IMG/VR virus record: IMGVR_UViG_3300030329_006034
Span: 29,793-93,792 of that record
DNA: 64,000 nucleotides
From: a virus
Strand: one strand, 5' to 3'
Position 1 is the stretch's first letter. The number at the start of each line of letters is the position of its first letter. The notes beneath the pieces were generated by a model, which saw nothing but the letters and a program-made list of their open reading frames with translations, did no database searches and had not been told where the DNA came from. Made by a program: the position numbers and the translations under genes. This document shows positions 32,987 through 42,415 of this stretch, piece by piece.

Positions 32987-35826
32987 AGTATTATAGAAGC
33001 AGCAGATGGTGGAAAAGAAATGGATAAGGTTGGTATACCAGAACTTAGTGCAAATTCCAAAAAGCTAAGATCCATTTCCGGGGTACCCCACCCAGATGTT
33101 TTAATAAAGTTAAAGGTTTGAGATGTATCGTTAGCGATATAATATTCAGTATTTATAAATTTAACTTTGTTCTTATATTCAAAAATATAAGAATATAATC
33201 TCGGGGCTTTGTTTTGATCTTTAAGTATAAAACTTAAATTAAACAGTTCGTTATCACTACTGTATGTTAATACCGGTTTGCTTGATTCTAATATAACAAC
33301 ATCATTTTTCATGCTATTAAAATACAGAGCGTCATAAGCTACAGGCGTTTCAGCAGTTGGATAAATTTGTTCTACTTTTTTTGTCGTATAGTTAAATTTA
33401 TAAATTTCTGGGTATACGCTAAAATCTTTAAACACTGTGTTTGCATTTATGACCCCTGTATGAACTAGCTTAGCATAATAAACATCCTCACCTACCTTAA
33501 ATCTATTACTAATTTTATCAAAATTATTAGTATTGGTAGATAACACGTTTGAAATTGACCCATAGTTGTCAAATTCATAAGTTTTAATATTATAATCTAT
33601 GTTTTCAACCACTAAGAATGAACTAGTCTCAATAAACAAGGTGTTGTAAAATAAATCAAAATTCTTTACACATGTCGATAGCTCGTGTTTAATGGTCGAT
33701 GAATACTTTGTATCTAAGTATGTTAGTGTCTCGGTAAGTTCCTTTACATTAGGCCAATTAGAAGGTTTGTTTATATTTTTAACGTATATTTTACCACAAT
33801 TAACTTGCTTGGAAAAGAAGCTTTCTGCTGCAGATACGACATCTGTTACTACTGTTTGTCTTAAAGTTTCATCGACATAATCTGTCGACTCAAAGCCACG
33901 TGGTCTGTAATCAAAAGTAAGATCATCAAAAAATAACCCAGCTTCCATGTTAGTAACATTGTTATCACCTGAAGCCACCACATTATAAGTAAAATCACCG
34001 GTTGCTGTTGGGTGTAGCGTATCGCAAAGAGCTCTCACAATAGTCGACTTATCATCATAATAGGATATACCTGCTTCTAATAAGTCAGAAAAGAAAAACT
34101 CTCCGGTCGAGGTAGAATACGAACTTAAATTAGTACTTACAGCGTCATCAAGTATTTGTTCGTCAGAGAATTTAAAAAAGGCACCTTCCTTTACATTAGC
34201 GTCAATAGTACCTACCTGTTCTATATCTACTGCTGAGAAAGTTGGTATGGGCATTAAAGGCTGGTCGTCGTAATATCTACCAAATATATCATAACCAGAA
34301 GCTTGTTCTGCAACTGTTCCAGCTGTAAAGCCCTGAGTGTAAGACGTAATGCCCGATCTCCGTGTTTCGGAGTATGTTGCTGTATCTGTAGTATCGTAAT
34401 TAAAGCTAAATCCCTCACCATACAATGTATCATAAAATTGATAACCGTTTAGAATTAAACTTTTAATTACTTTTCTATCTGCTACCTTAAAATTATTTCT
34501 ATAGTAATTTTGATCCTTAAGTAAGCCAAAAACATTACCATTTAAATCTTTTTTACTGTCGTGTATATACCCTTGGTTGAATAAAAAGGATAAGTCAGAG
34601 TTAATATTTTTACCCGTAGGTAACTCCGAATTATATCCCATCAGGGATGTGCTGTTTTTATCCGTATTAGGTTGATTTACAGCAGCCCCCTTACTTTGAT
34701 TGCTTATTGATCTAGACGTATCAATAATAAATGTAAAAATTTCATCATTGTTTGTAAACAGATTAGGATCCGGAAAAATATAAAGTTTATTAGTACCATA
34801 AAACGACTTACTAAAGAAACTTAGTCGTTCACTTTCAATAGAAACTATACTCGCGTTGGTGGGTTTAAAAAATCCTTGATCCCTTACGCTTTTTATTTCA
34901 TTAGAAAATACTGAAGCTACAGAAGGGTAGTTTGTGTTTAAGAAATTAGCATAGGGGGCGTCTGCTTCAAATAACGTCCCTATTTCAAACGCACCAACAT
35001 TATTTGAAGACAGGTAATAATAGTCGGCGCCTATAAATTTTTCTGTTTGCGATCTTTTATTTTCAAATAACTGATCAACTTCTTTTAGCTCTTTTATAAC
35101 ACTATCAATCCCAAAAAATACTTCCTCGACTAACACTGTATCATTAGTTAAAAATATATTACTCGATGGTGCACCTTCGGGGTTATACTCTCTATAATTT
35201 TCACCGTATACTTTATCATTAGGTTCAGCATTAAAATATTGAGTGTATTGGTCTACAAATTCAGTTAACGAGACAGTAACATTTTCTTTTATAGTATCTA
35301 TGTTATAATCTTGTGCAGCGGTACTTCTATTAGCTAAAAAATCTGTAATAAGATTATAAGCATTTTGCTTGAAACCAAAATTGCTTCCTTTAAGCTTTGC
35401 TTTAGTTGTTGAAAAATGTAGCTTATCTCTCTTTACTTGATAGTAAGAAATAATGCTTCTAATTTTTCTACTATAAAAAGATATTGCTATTTGCAAATCA
35501 TACTTATCTGCAAAGTCAATTTGCGAAAGAAATTTTTTCTCAGCATTTGTTGTATAATTAAGGGTAATATCTCTTAAAAACTCTCTATATCTTTCTATAA
35601 TAATTTCTTTATCTGAAGCTTCCTTAGAAGTTTTTTTAATATTATATCTCCTAATATATTCATTATAGAAATTCTGTAAATCAGCGGGGTCGTAAGACTC
35701 GCGAACATTTTCCATAAATTCAAGAAAAGTAAACGGTCTATTTCTATCTAGAGCGTTTTCTCTCCTTACGTTTGGATTGGTTACAGATAAATTAACCTCA
35801 GGATACCCTTGAATTACTTCTTCCAT
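32983..35826 (-). CDS. Large baseplate wedge-type protein (947 aa)
   Basis: The N-terminal 200 residues are helical and charged (RPFTFLEFMENVRESYDP, KFLSQIDFADKYDLQIAISF), followed by mixed and beta-rich regions rich in Asn and Tyr. No motif identifies a T4 gene, but order and size suggest a counterpart of T4 wedge proteins gp7 or gp8, which follow gp6 in T4. The GATAAATA late promoter lies 6 bases before the ATG. It overlaps the protease gene by 4 bases. Confidence 0.6.
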   Translation of the reverse strand: MEEVIQGYPEVNLSVTNPNVRRENALDRNRPFTFLEFMENVRESYDPADLQNFYNEYIRRYNIKKTSKEASDKEIIIERYREFLRDITLNYTTNAEKKFLSQIDFADKYDLQIAISFYSRKIRSIISYYQVKRDKLHFSTTKAKLKGSNFGFKQNAYNLITDFLANRSTAAQDYNIDTIKENVTVSLTEFVDQYTQYFNAEPNDKVYGENYREYNPEGAPSSNIFLTNDTVLVEEVFFGIDSVIKELKEVDQLFENKRSQTEKFIGADYYYLSSNNVGAFEIGTLFEADAPYANFLNTNYPSVASVFSNEIKSVRDQGFFKPTNASIVSIESERLSFFSKSFYGTNKLYIFPDPNLFTNNDEIFTFIIDTSRSISNQSKGAAVNQPNTDKNSTSLMGYNSELPTGKNINSDLSFLFNQGYIHDSKKDLNGNVFGLLKDQNYYRNNFKVADRKVIKSLILNGYQFYDTLYGEGFSFNYDTTDTATYSETRRSGITSYTQGFTAGTVAEQASGYDIFGRYYDDQPLMPIPTFSAVDIEQVGTIDANVKEGAFFKFSDEQILDDAVSTNLSSYSTSTGEFFFSDLLEAGISYYDDKSTIVRALCDTLHPTATGDFTYNVVASGDNNVTNMEAGLFFDDLTFDYRPRGFESTDYVDETLRQTVVTDVVSAAESFFSKQVNCGKIYVKNINKPSNWPNVKELTETLTYLDTKYSSTIKHELSTCVKNFDLFYNTLFIETSSFLVVENIDYNIKTYEFDNYGSISNVLSTNTNNFDKISNRFKVGEDVYYAKLVHTGVINANTVFKDFSVYPEIYKFNYTTKKVEQIYPTAETPVAYDALYFNSMKNDVVILESSKPVLTYSSDNELFNLSFILKDQNKAPRLYSYIFEYKNKVKFINTEYYIANDTSQTFNFIKTSGWGTPEMDLSFLEFALSSGIPTLSISFPPSAASIIL

Positions 35827-35832
35827 TAAACA

Positions 35833-35840
35833 TATTTATC
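35833..35840 (-). promoter_or_regulatory. Late promoter GATAAATA
   Basis: Lies 6 bases before the ATG at 35826; a 1-base leader is predicted. Confidence 0.7.
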
Positions 35841-38175
35841 CTTCAAATAGAGATAGACTACTAAATAATGAGTTCCTAATCATTATGTCGAATATATTAT
35901 CATCACCCTCTAGGCCTGTAATCCCTGTATTATAAGTTAACTCATTCGCCCCGCGGCTGTGTGTAGGTTCCCCAGTAAGCCACCCCCCAGCTCCATCCGG
36001 GTATGCGGTATCTAAAATGCCAGTCTGTGGGTTTGACCAATCAATAACCCCGTTTAGAATTTCTCCGCTATCGCCAGGTGTATATTGATAAAATGTGTAA
36101 AATTGTTCAATACCAGTCCCTGTAGTACCGGGAGGTAGTACTAATGGCCATCCCCAGTTATCATTATATGAACTTAAACTATATGTGGATATAATTGGTG
36201 ACCCGGTAAAAAACCTACTCCAGCTATCTCGCTCTACAACCTCAGCCGTCAGTAATGGTTGATAGGTATTAAGCTGGGTGTATACTCCGCTGAATTTTTC
36301 ATAAGCTACTATGTCTATGTTGCTAGATATTAGATAGGTTGCAACAGATATTTCGTCTCCTAAATTTGTACCGTATATTTCTTTTGATGTTCTGTTTCTA
36401 GTATCGAAATTTTGGCTAAATGCATTTTTATATCCTCTAAACTTATTATACTGTATGCTTAGCAAGTTTATTAATCTTTTTATTTCTTCTGGGTAAGTAC
36501 TATTATAGATTAAAGTTTCGTTGTCTACTAACTTGCTCATTCCGTCAAGAGCTGTAACATGGCAGACGTCAATATCAGAGGTATTTTGTACAAAGTTGAT
36601 TATACTTTCGTATAATTTCTTACCCAACCCGGTATTATTACTACTAACACCACCAAAAATTGACCCTATAAAATCTGTAAAAAATATGTCCTTATCAAAA
36701 AGTATCTCTTGAAATCTAAGATCCTTTATCATTTGTTCAAAGTCAAAATCTTCATTAACCTTATATAAAGAATAATAATCTTTAGGATACAAACTAAAAT
36801 TAGTCCCGCCTGTTAGAGTGAATTCTGTTGTTACCGCATCATTGGACACGTACGCGTAAGCGTTTCTAGCACTCAATTGTACATTCATTACAACAGCGCT
36901 TGAAGCAGCAATTAAACTATCATCATACTTAAGTACGCCTCTATACCAAAAATCAGTTCCAATAGAAGATAGGGTGTTGTTTAAATTTGTAATAGTATAA
37001 TTGTCTGTGCTTATATGAACGCCGTTTGCGCATCCGTTACTACCAGACTGGGGTATTAAGTATGATGTTCTACAAACCAGGGCAAATTCAGGATCACCCG
37101 CAGAAAGAGCATTTGATGTAAATGAGTTTTCATTTTTAGGTTTAATAATAAAAGGGATATTGGTATTTTTATATTGTATGGGACTAAGCTTGAAAGAGTT
37201 AATTTCATCTCCCTCATTATCTAGCCCATTTGAAGAGATGGAAATATCTCCTGAGGATAAAGAATTAACATTAGACGGCCCGACTATAGCGGAAAGACTG
37301 ACGGTAAAATTATTTAGAAAGTTGTGATTAGAATACCCGCTGGTTCCTCTAGAGTAAATATTATTCCTGTCTTTATAAAAAGATAGATATACAGGCGTCG
37401 TGGAGAGGGTTTGTTCCTGTGTTTTAAAGTACACTACCTTTGTTCCAGATTGACCTGCTACAATAGATGACGGCGTGTTGGTTGTAGATGTGACTAGCTC
37501 TGTTCCGCTAAGCCTAACATATAGATTTTCTGAAGATAGAGGTATCTTAGTTAATTCAATATATTGAAACCCGGTTAAATTTGGCAAAAATTGCTTTTCA
37601 TAAAAAGAAAAGTAATCACGTAACTGGTTATATTTATTATCATCTAAATTAAAATAGTTAGGACAATCAGTTCCAGAAACTGAAAAGTAAATATCTTGAA
37701 AATCTTGGTAAAAAGGTGTTTGTGAGTTTATAGTTAACGGTGTAGAATATTCACCTGCTGATAGGGCGAATTTATAATAGGGTTGAAGATCTAAGCAAGT
37801 AACTACAAACGTATTTGTTATATAATCTTCTATTTGGATATCTTTGCTATCAGAAGCGAGAATAGCGTTGTTATTGCAGTCCCTTAGCACCATTCTAACA
37901 GTATAAACTCCGGGAAATTCAAAATTATGAGCTGCGCTTAATATATTGTTTCCAGATATATCGTTGCCAAGAGATGTTGCGTGTTCAATAGTCCCATCAC
38001 CGTAATCAAATGTTACTTCGGTATTATTAAGAGCTAATGATACGTCACCGGTTTGCGTAGGAACATTCGCGAAAAAAGTAAGCGGCGTTATCGATAGATT
38101 ATAGGAGGATAGTGCATAATCCCCCTTATAGTCAATAGCGCTAATAGTAGCATAATTTGTTCTTGCGTTACTCAT
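35836..38175 (-). CDS. Baseplate-type protein with PKD-like domain (779 aa)
   Basis: Residues about 45-125 form a PKD-like sandwich (NTEVTFDYGDGTIEHA, then AHNFEFPGVYTVRMVLRDC). The C-terminus has WGWPLVLPPGTTG and FYTFYQYTPGDSGEILNGV, followed by VIDWSNPQTG, a pattern I associate with wedge-region proteins of marine T4-like phages. I take the ATG at 38175, one codon after an in-frame TTG. It overlaps gp6 by 8 bases. It probably belongs to the baseplate periphery, with the PKD domain as a spacer or adhesive module. Confidence 0.6.
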   Translation of the reverse strand: MSNARTNYATISAIDYKGDYALSSYNLSITPLTFFANVPTQTGDVSLALNNTEVTFDYGDGTIEHATSLGNDISGNNILSAAHNFEFPGVYTVRMVLRDCNNNAILASDSKDIQIEDYITNTFVVTCLDLQPYYKFALSAGEYSTPLTINSQTPFYQDFQDIYFSVSGTDCPNYFNLDDNKYNQLRDYFSFYEKQFLPNLTGFQYIELTKIPLSSENLYVRLSGTELVTSTTNTPSSIVAGQSGTKVVYFKTQEQTLSTTPVYLSFYKDRNNIYSRGTSGYSNHNFLNNFTVSLSAIVGPSNVNSLSSGDISISSNGLDNEGDEINSFKLSPIQYKNTNIPFIIKPKNENSFTSNALSAGDPEFALVCRTSYLIPQSGSNGCANGVHISTDNYTITNLNNTLSSIGTDFWYRGVLKYDDSLIAASSAVVMNVQLSARNAYAYVSNDAVTTEFTLTGGTNFSLYPKDYYSLYKVNEDFDFEQMIKDLRFQEILFDKDIFFTDFIGSIFGGVSSNNTGLGKKLYESIINFVQNTSDIDVCHVTALDGMSKLVDNETLIYNSTYPEEIKRLINLLSIQYNKFRGYKNAFSQNFDTRNRTSKEIYGTNLGDEISVATYLISSNIDIVAYEKFSGVYTQLNTYQPLLTAEVVERDSWSRFFTGSPIISTYSLSSYNDNWGWPLVLPPGTTGTGIEQFYTFYQYTPGDSGEILNGVIDWSNPQTGILDTAYPDGAGGWLTGEPTHSRGANELTYNTGITGLEGDDNIFDIMIRNSLFSSLSLFEG

Positions 38176-40003
38176 CAATAACAGTTATGTTATTACCTAA
38201 TGATTGTGTAGTATACAAATACGGGAATTTAAAATATGGTAAAGCTATATCTTGGTTTACCAGTTGTATATCACTTTCAGGGTATTGTGGGTTAAAAGAT
38301 AGCAACGACAGCCCATTAAACACCGAACCGTCGCTTTCATTTTTTGTAAATATCCGTTTTACGCCTGTTATAGATAATATTTCTCCTGCCATTTTTGCTA
38401 AGTCTATAGTTTGGCCTAATTCATTGTTAGCTGGTAAAAAATATTTTCTTATAATGGCTGTCGTTTTGGAGACTAATGTTGGTTTACTAATTTTATTACT
38501 GTTTTCTCGTACTAGGTATAGCTTGGTGTTGTCTAGGATACTCACATCGAGGGTATCACTATTACTCATTCCCAGTCCAAATGCCATGTAAATAGGATCA
38601 CGCGGTACTACATCGTTCGATACCATTTTTCTAGGTTCTGTGGTGCTGACAATAAGATTTTTAAACGATTCGCTGCAGAATGGTGGGTAAGCCCCGTCTT
38701 CTGTGATAGTAAAATTAGGCGCCACAAACAAATTGACGTTGTTAAAGTCACACGCGTCAGCAAAATTAACTTGGTTAATAATAACTCTATTTACTTTGTT
38801 CGGATCGACACATATGTCATAAAAATATTGAATATAGCCGTTAAGGTATTCGTCGTTATTAACAACTTTTACACTATTAACAACGTCGGTTAAGTTCTTC
38901 TTGATAAAAAATTCATAATCATCACTCGTAACTAAACGTAACTGTGAAGAAAATAATTTTGAAGCATTTCTCCTTATATTAGCTACCGATTCTGAATCTG
39001 TAAGCGTCGACGAGTTAATAGAGTTGTTTATAGCTAAGTCTGAGCCCGTTCTGTTAGTAATAAACGTTGTTTGGTCTTTGTTTTGATATGTGTCATTGAA
39101 TATTTGACGCTGTCTCGGTGAATCATATACAAAGAGCTTATTGCCATTAATTGTGTTTTTGCTTATTATTCCACCGTCGCCATTAGATAGGATATAATTT
39201 ACAGAAACAACATCATTTTTATTTAGCTTTCTACCAAAAGAACCATCTCCAAATTTTATCTCAAAAAATCCGTTTTCATTTAATCTTTTTTCATATACCC
39301 TATCCGTCGGATCAGTTAAGTAAAGATTGTCTACTTCTGTGTATTCGAAATACATATCAGATGCAGTTTCTTTTACGTATACGCTTATTGTGTTATCTGC
39401 TATAAATTTATCGTCAGCGTCTGATACACTCTGTGAAACTATCGGAAGTGTTTCAAAATCGATTCCTTGTGCAATGTAATCTGGATACTCGCCCACTGTT
39501 CCTTGGTATAAAATAACGTTGTCGTTTAGCGTCTTTATAGTTTCAGACCCTGTTATAGTTTTATCGAATGAATAGTCACTATTAAATGTATATTGCGTGT
39601 TAGAGTCTGCTAAGAAATAACTATATTTTCTTATCGTATAATTACCTTTTACTAGCCCGCTTCCAGCAACTGCATTAATAGGAACAACAGAAGTCTGTTT
39701 ACCTGCTGGTTTGTATCCAATAAGCTTAACAATCCTATTCATATTTTCATACAATGTCGCTTGATTGAAATCAACTTCTGAAGCTGTATTGTTTAAGTAA
39801 AATAAAAGAACATGATATGAATAGGCGATTATATCAATGATCGCCGCTAGGTTACTCCCTTCATAATTTTGATCCGTAAATTTTTCATTCTCATTTAAAC
39901 GCTGTATAATAAAGTCCTTTAAGGTAGTAGCGTCAAAAGCTACGTACGCGTCTTGAGGCAGGTTAAACTCTAAAAATTTGTTGTCTTGTTTGTTGTTAAG
40001 CAT
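38168..40003 (-). CDS. gp6: Baseplate wedge protein (T4 gp6)
   Basis: The N-terminus has LKDFIIQRLNENEKFTDQNY, then LAAIIDIIAYSYHVLLFYLN and LYENMNRIVKLIGYKPAGKQ, the signature start of gp6/J-type wedge proteins. Later FEIKFGDGSFGRKLNKNDVV and LRLVTSDDYEFFIKKNL match the family's conserved core. Its 611 residues compare with 660 in T4. It forms the wedge dimer that clamps gp7 and gp53. It follows gp25 by 2 bases, the usual gp25-gp6 pair. Confidence 0.88.
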   Translation of the reverse strand: MLNNKQDNKFLEFNLPQDAYVAFDATTLKDFIIQRLNENEKFTDQNYEGSNLAAIIDIIAYSYHVLLFYLNNTASEVDFNQATLYENMNRIVKLIGYKPAGKQTSVVPINAVAGSGLVKGNYTIRKYSYFLADSNTQYTFNSDYSFDKTITGSETIKTLNDNVILYQGTVGEYPDYIAQGIDFETLPIVSQSVSDADDKFIADNTISVYVKETASDMYFEYTEVDNLYLTDPTDRVYEKRLNENGFFEIKFGDGSFGRKLNKNDVVSVNYILSNGDGGIISKNTINGNKLFVYDSPRQRQIFNDTYQNKDQTTFITNRTGSDLAINNSINSSTLTDSESVANIRRNASKLFSSQLRLVTSDDYEFFIKKNLTDVVNSVKVVNNDEYLNGYIQYFYDICVDPNKVNRVIINQVNFADACDFNNVNLFVAPNFTITEDGAYPPFCSESFKNLIVSTTEPRKMVSNDVVPRDPIYMAFGLGMSNSDTLDVSILDNTKLYLVRENSNKISKPTLVSKTTAIIRKYFLPANNELGQTIDLAKMAGEILSITGVKRIFTKNESDGSVFNGLSLLSFNPQYPESDIQLVNQDIALPYFKFPYLYTTQSLGNNITVIDE

Positions 40004-40005
40004 GG

Positions 40006-40494
40006 CTAAACTATATAGTATCCTTCTTTATTTAAGCGACCTTCGAGAGTTATGCCATAAGCATTAAGTGAAGGTACATTTATTGTTAAAAACACATCAA
40101 ACCGGTTCTCATCTGGTTTGGCTACTACTTCTACATTTTCTAACTCTATTCTCGGCTCTTGATCAGGCAAGCTTCTTTCTATATCTTGCTGTATCCAAGT
40201 TTCCTCAAACACGGATACTTGTTCAAATAGATGCCTTCTCAAATCAATACCAAACTCCGGGTTTAGTATCTTTTGACCTGGGGATGTTAAAAAAGCATTT
40301 GCAATACTATTTTTTACCGACTCTAAATCAAACACTCCTTGTACATCCTTTAACTGCTGGCCCTTATTTAACTGCCGGTTGTAATAAACAGCCATTTTTA
40401 AATCTAGACGTAGATCTTTATATAAGTAGTCATTATTTAAACTAACGTTATCTAGCTTATCTACTGATAATTCAGGTATTTTTATTAGAGGCAT
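40006..40494 (-). CDS. gp25: Baseplate wedge subunit gp25 (lysozyme-like fold)
   Basis: The 162-residue protein has VKNSIANAFLTSPGQKIL, then EFGIDLRRHLFEQV and RIELENVEVVAKPDENRF, the conserved gp25/GpW-type core. It connects wedges to the tail sheath in the baseplate. T4 gp25 is 132 residues; the extra length is at the N-terminus. A late element ATTAAATA lies 6 bases before the ATG and drives gp25-gp6. Confidence 0.88.
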   Translation of the reverse strand: MPLIKIPELSVDKLDNVSLNNDYLYKDLRLDLKMAVYYNRQLNKGQQLKDVQGVFDLESVKNSIANAFLTSPGQKILNPEFGIDLRRHLFEQVSVFEETWIQQDIERSLPDQEPRIELENVEVVAKPDENRFDVFLTINVPSLNAYGITLEGRLNKEGYYIV

Positions 40495-40500
40495 TAATAA

Positions 40501-40508
40501 TATTTAAT
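40501..40508 (-). promoter_or_regulatory. Late promoter variant ATTAAATA
   Basis: Lies 6 bases before the ATG of gp25 at 40494; a 1-base leader is predicted. Confidence 0.6.
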
Positions 40509-40532
40509 ACCAGGATGGTAAATCCAATTTAA

Positions 40533-40549
40533 GGAACTATAATATAATT
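40533..40549 (+). promoter_or_regulatory. Putative early-type promoter (GGAACTATAATATAATT)
   Basis: These 17 bases are shared with the promoter at 11059-11075 and nearly with that at 10460-10476. TATAAT is at 40538-40543, 11 bases before the ATG at 40555. It is clearly different from the late element. Confidence 0.6.
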
Positions 40550-40554
40550 AAAGT

Positions 40555-40821
40555 ATGCGTGTTAAAGGTAAAACTGCTGTTGAGGTGGAAATAGACCATA
40601 AAGAACTAGTAAAGGCTCTTAAAGAAGAGGTGTATTCGAGAATGAATTTCCCTAGTCCGAATGAAGGTCGAGTATACATTAAAGACGGGCGATTTGTTCA
40701 TGAAAAGTCCGTATACACAACACATTCTTTTGAAATTGAAGAAGACTTAGGACTCGTTATAGAAGATGACGAAGAGGTGTTTACAGCATTTCATACAATA
40801 GCTGAGTTTCTTAAAGATTAG
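40555..40821 (+). CDS. Small hypothetical protein (88 aa), early-type promoter
   Basis: No family was recognised. The sequence is VEVEIDHKELVKALKEEVY at the N-terminus and a beta-rich VYIKDGRFVHEKSVYTTHSF middle, with an acidic EEDLGLVIEDDEEVF end. It uses a TATAAT-type promoter rather than a late one, so it is probably expressed early, unlike its structural neighbours. Confidence 0.65.
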   Translation: MRVKGKTAVEVEIDHKELVKALKEEVYSRMNFPSPNEGRVYIKDGRFVHEKSVYTTHSFEIEEDLGLVIEDDEEVFTAFHTIAEFLKD

Positions 40822-40853
40822 TATGTATATCTGTGTTATTATTTACAGGTTTG

Positions 40854-40861
40854 TATAAATA
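40854..40861 (+). promoter_or_regulatory. T4 late promoter TATAAATA (perfect)
   Basis: Exactly 5 bases before the ATG at 40867; +1 predicted on the A of ATG. Confidence 0.85.
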
Positions 40862-40866
40862 ATAAT

Positions 40867-41490
40867 ATGGCAAGGAATAAATTTGTTACTTTACACGAAT
40901 CTTATATGAAGCAGTATCAGCGAGGAGGCTTCCTCGTCGGCCAGGTTTTTGAGTTTAATGATGACTTTAAATCGGAGGAGGGTTATAAAAAGTTAGGACA
41001 GAGTACAAAAGATCTGATCGATCAGATGATTGATTCTGGTCTACATATTAGAATTACCGATATTAAAGATACTAGCCCAGCTCGTTATCCTGCTAACACT
41101 CAAACATCGTCACTTGATGTAGTATTAGATCTTGCTCTTGACCAGATGGGCGGAAGGTATACACATCATGTATCTGTACCTGGTTCGTTAGGACAAGCAG
41201 TTGAGTTTGCTCCTAATTTGTTGCCTATCCCCGACGGAGTGAGAAGGAAAGACAAGGTTAATATTAAGCCAGAAGAAGCAGAGGAAGATCCTAACAATAT
41301 TCAAAATCGAACTGCACGTGGTACTACAGGTACTGCAGATCATGTAGGCACGCCGCTGTCGCCGACTGAAAGATCACTTCCAAAGCAGAATACAAAGATT
41401 CCGAGTGACCCAGCTACTCCTTCTCCCGAGGCGTCCACTTATACACAGCAATATTTGTCGGACTTGAAAAAAGGTCCTAGCATGTACTAA
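40867..41490 (+). CDS. Hypothetical late protein (207 aa)
   Basis: No family was recognised. The N-terminal 120 residues look globular (KFVTLHESYMKQYQRGGFLV, LDQMGGRYTHHVSVPGSLG). The last 80 are disordered and rich in Pro, Thr and Ser (TPLSPTERSLPKQNTKIP). A perfect late promoter indicates a virion or assembly role. It ends in a 4-base overlap with the convergent gp44 gene. Confidence 0.65.
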   Translation: MARNKFVTLHESYMKQYQRGGFLVGQVFEFNDDFKSEEGYKKLGQSTKDLIDQMIDSGLHIRITDIKDTSPARYPANTQTSSLDVVLDLALDQMGGRYTHHVSVPGSLGQAVEFAPNLLPIPDGVRRKDKVNIKPEEAEEDPNNIQNRTARGTTGTADHVGTPLSPTERSLPKQNTKIPSDPATPSPEASTYTQQYLSDLKKGPSMY

Positions 41491-42413
41491 CGTAAGGTAT
41501 TTTCTACATTTACTAAGCATGCAAACGCGTTGATTTCTTTATCAACGACAAAAGCACTCTTATACAGGTGGTCGGCTATAATTGCTATTACAGCTTTCTT
41601 TTTTATATCATCTATATTAACTCTGTAGATGTAATTAAGAAAGTTACCCAACAAAGTATCGTAATCACCCTGAAATCTATCTTCATTTTCAATTAGGTAT
41701 TTTCGAGCGTCGAGGGAATTTTTAGAAGCTATTTTTTTATAAATCGCTTCGAGCAACTCGTTATCACCAGTAACGCTAACAATACACAGCTCTGAATCAA
41801 TGATGTTTTTCTGGAGCTCGTTAATTGTTTTCCGCAAGTCGGGGAAGTGACGCTTGACAAGTTGGATAAATTTTTTCTTTTGTTCTTCTGGGACCGTAAT
41901 ATTTTCATTTTTTAGAATGTTATAGCATCTCTTGACAGCACGCTCAACAACCGGCTTAATATCTAAAGCTTGACACCTTGATTGCAGAGCAGGAATAATT
42001 TTATGTTTGTAGTTTGCTGTCAGAATAAACCTACAATACTTAGCATAAGTCTCCATTGTATTACGCAAAGCAGATTGTGCTTGTGTGGTTAGACCATCAG
42101 CCTCATCTAGTATAACTACTTTTACCTTACCATCAAAAGATTTAGTTTGAGCGAAGTTAGTAATATTATGTCGGATGGTATCGATACCAGACTCATCAGA
42201 AGCATTAATGTAAAGGTAATTACATCCGAGTACATCGTTAACAATAATCCTAGCAAGTGTGGTCTTACCAGTACCGGGACTACCAACAAAGAGAAGATTA
42301 GGTATTTCATCTTTAAATTCTTCTACTTGCTTAAGCGTTCTTTCATCTAGAATAATATCATCTAGAGCAGTTGGTCGGTATTTTTCAACCCAAATCTTAT
42401 CAAAATCAATCAT
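41487..42413 (-). CDS. gp44: Clamp loader large subunit, AAA+ ATPase (T4 gp44)
   Basis: The 308-residue protein has Walker A FVGSPGTGKTTLARI near residue 45, Walker B VVILDEADGLT near 103, sensor 1 CRFILTANYKHKI near 130 and the SRC arginine-finger motif near 147. Its N-terminus KYRPTALDDIILDE is typical of RFC-type loaders. It opens gp45 to place it on DNA using ATP. T4 gp44 is 319 residues. Unlike T4, gp44 is far from gp45, and no gp62 partner was recognised in this window. It lies 2 bases after dUTPase on the same strand. Confidence 0.92.
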   Translation of the reverse strand: MIDFDKIWVEKYRPTALDDIILDERTLKQVEEFKDEIPNLLFVGSPGTGKTTLARIIVNDVLGCNYLYINASDESGIDTIRHNITNFAQTKSFDGKVKVVILDEADGLTTQAQSALRNTMETYAKYCRFILTANYKHKIIPALQSRCQALDIKPVVERAVKRCYNILKNENITVPEEQKKKFIQLVKRHFPDLRKTINELQKNIIDSELCIVSVTGDNELLEAIYKKIASKNSLDARKYLIENEDRFQGDYDTLLGNFLNYIYRVNIDDIKKKAVIAIIADHLYKSAFVVDKEINAFACLVNVENTLR

Positions 42414-42415
42414 AA

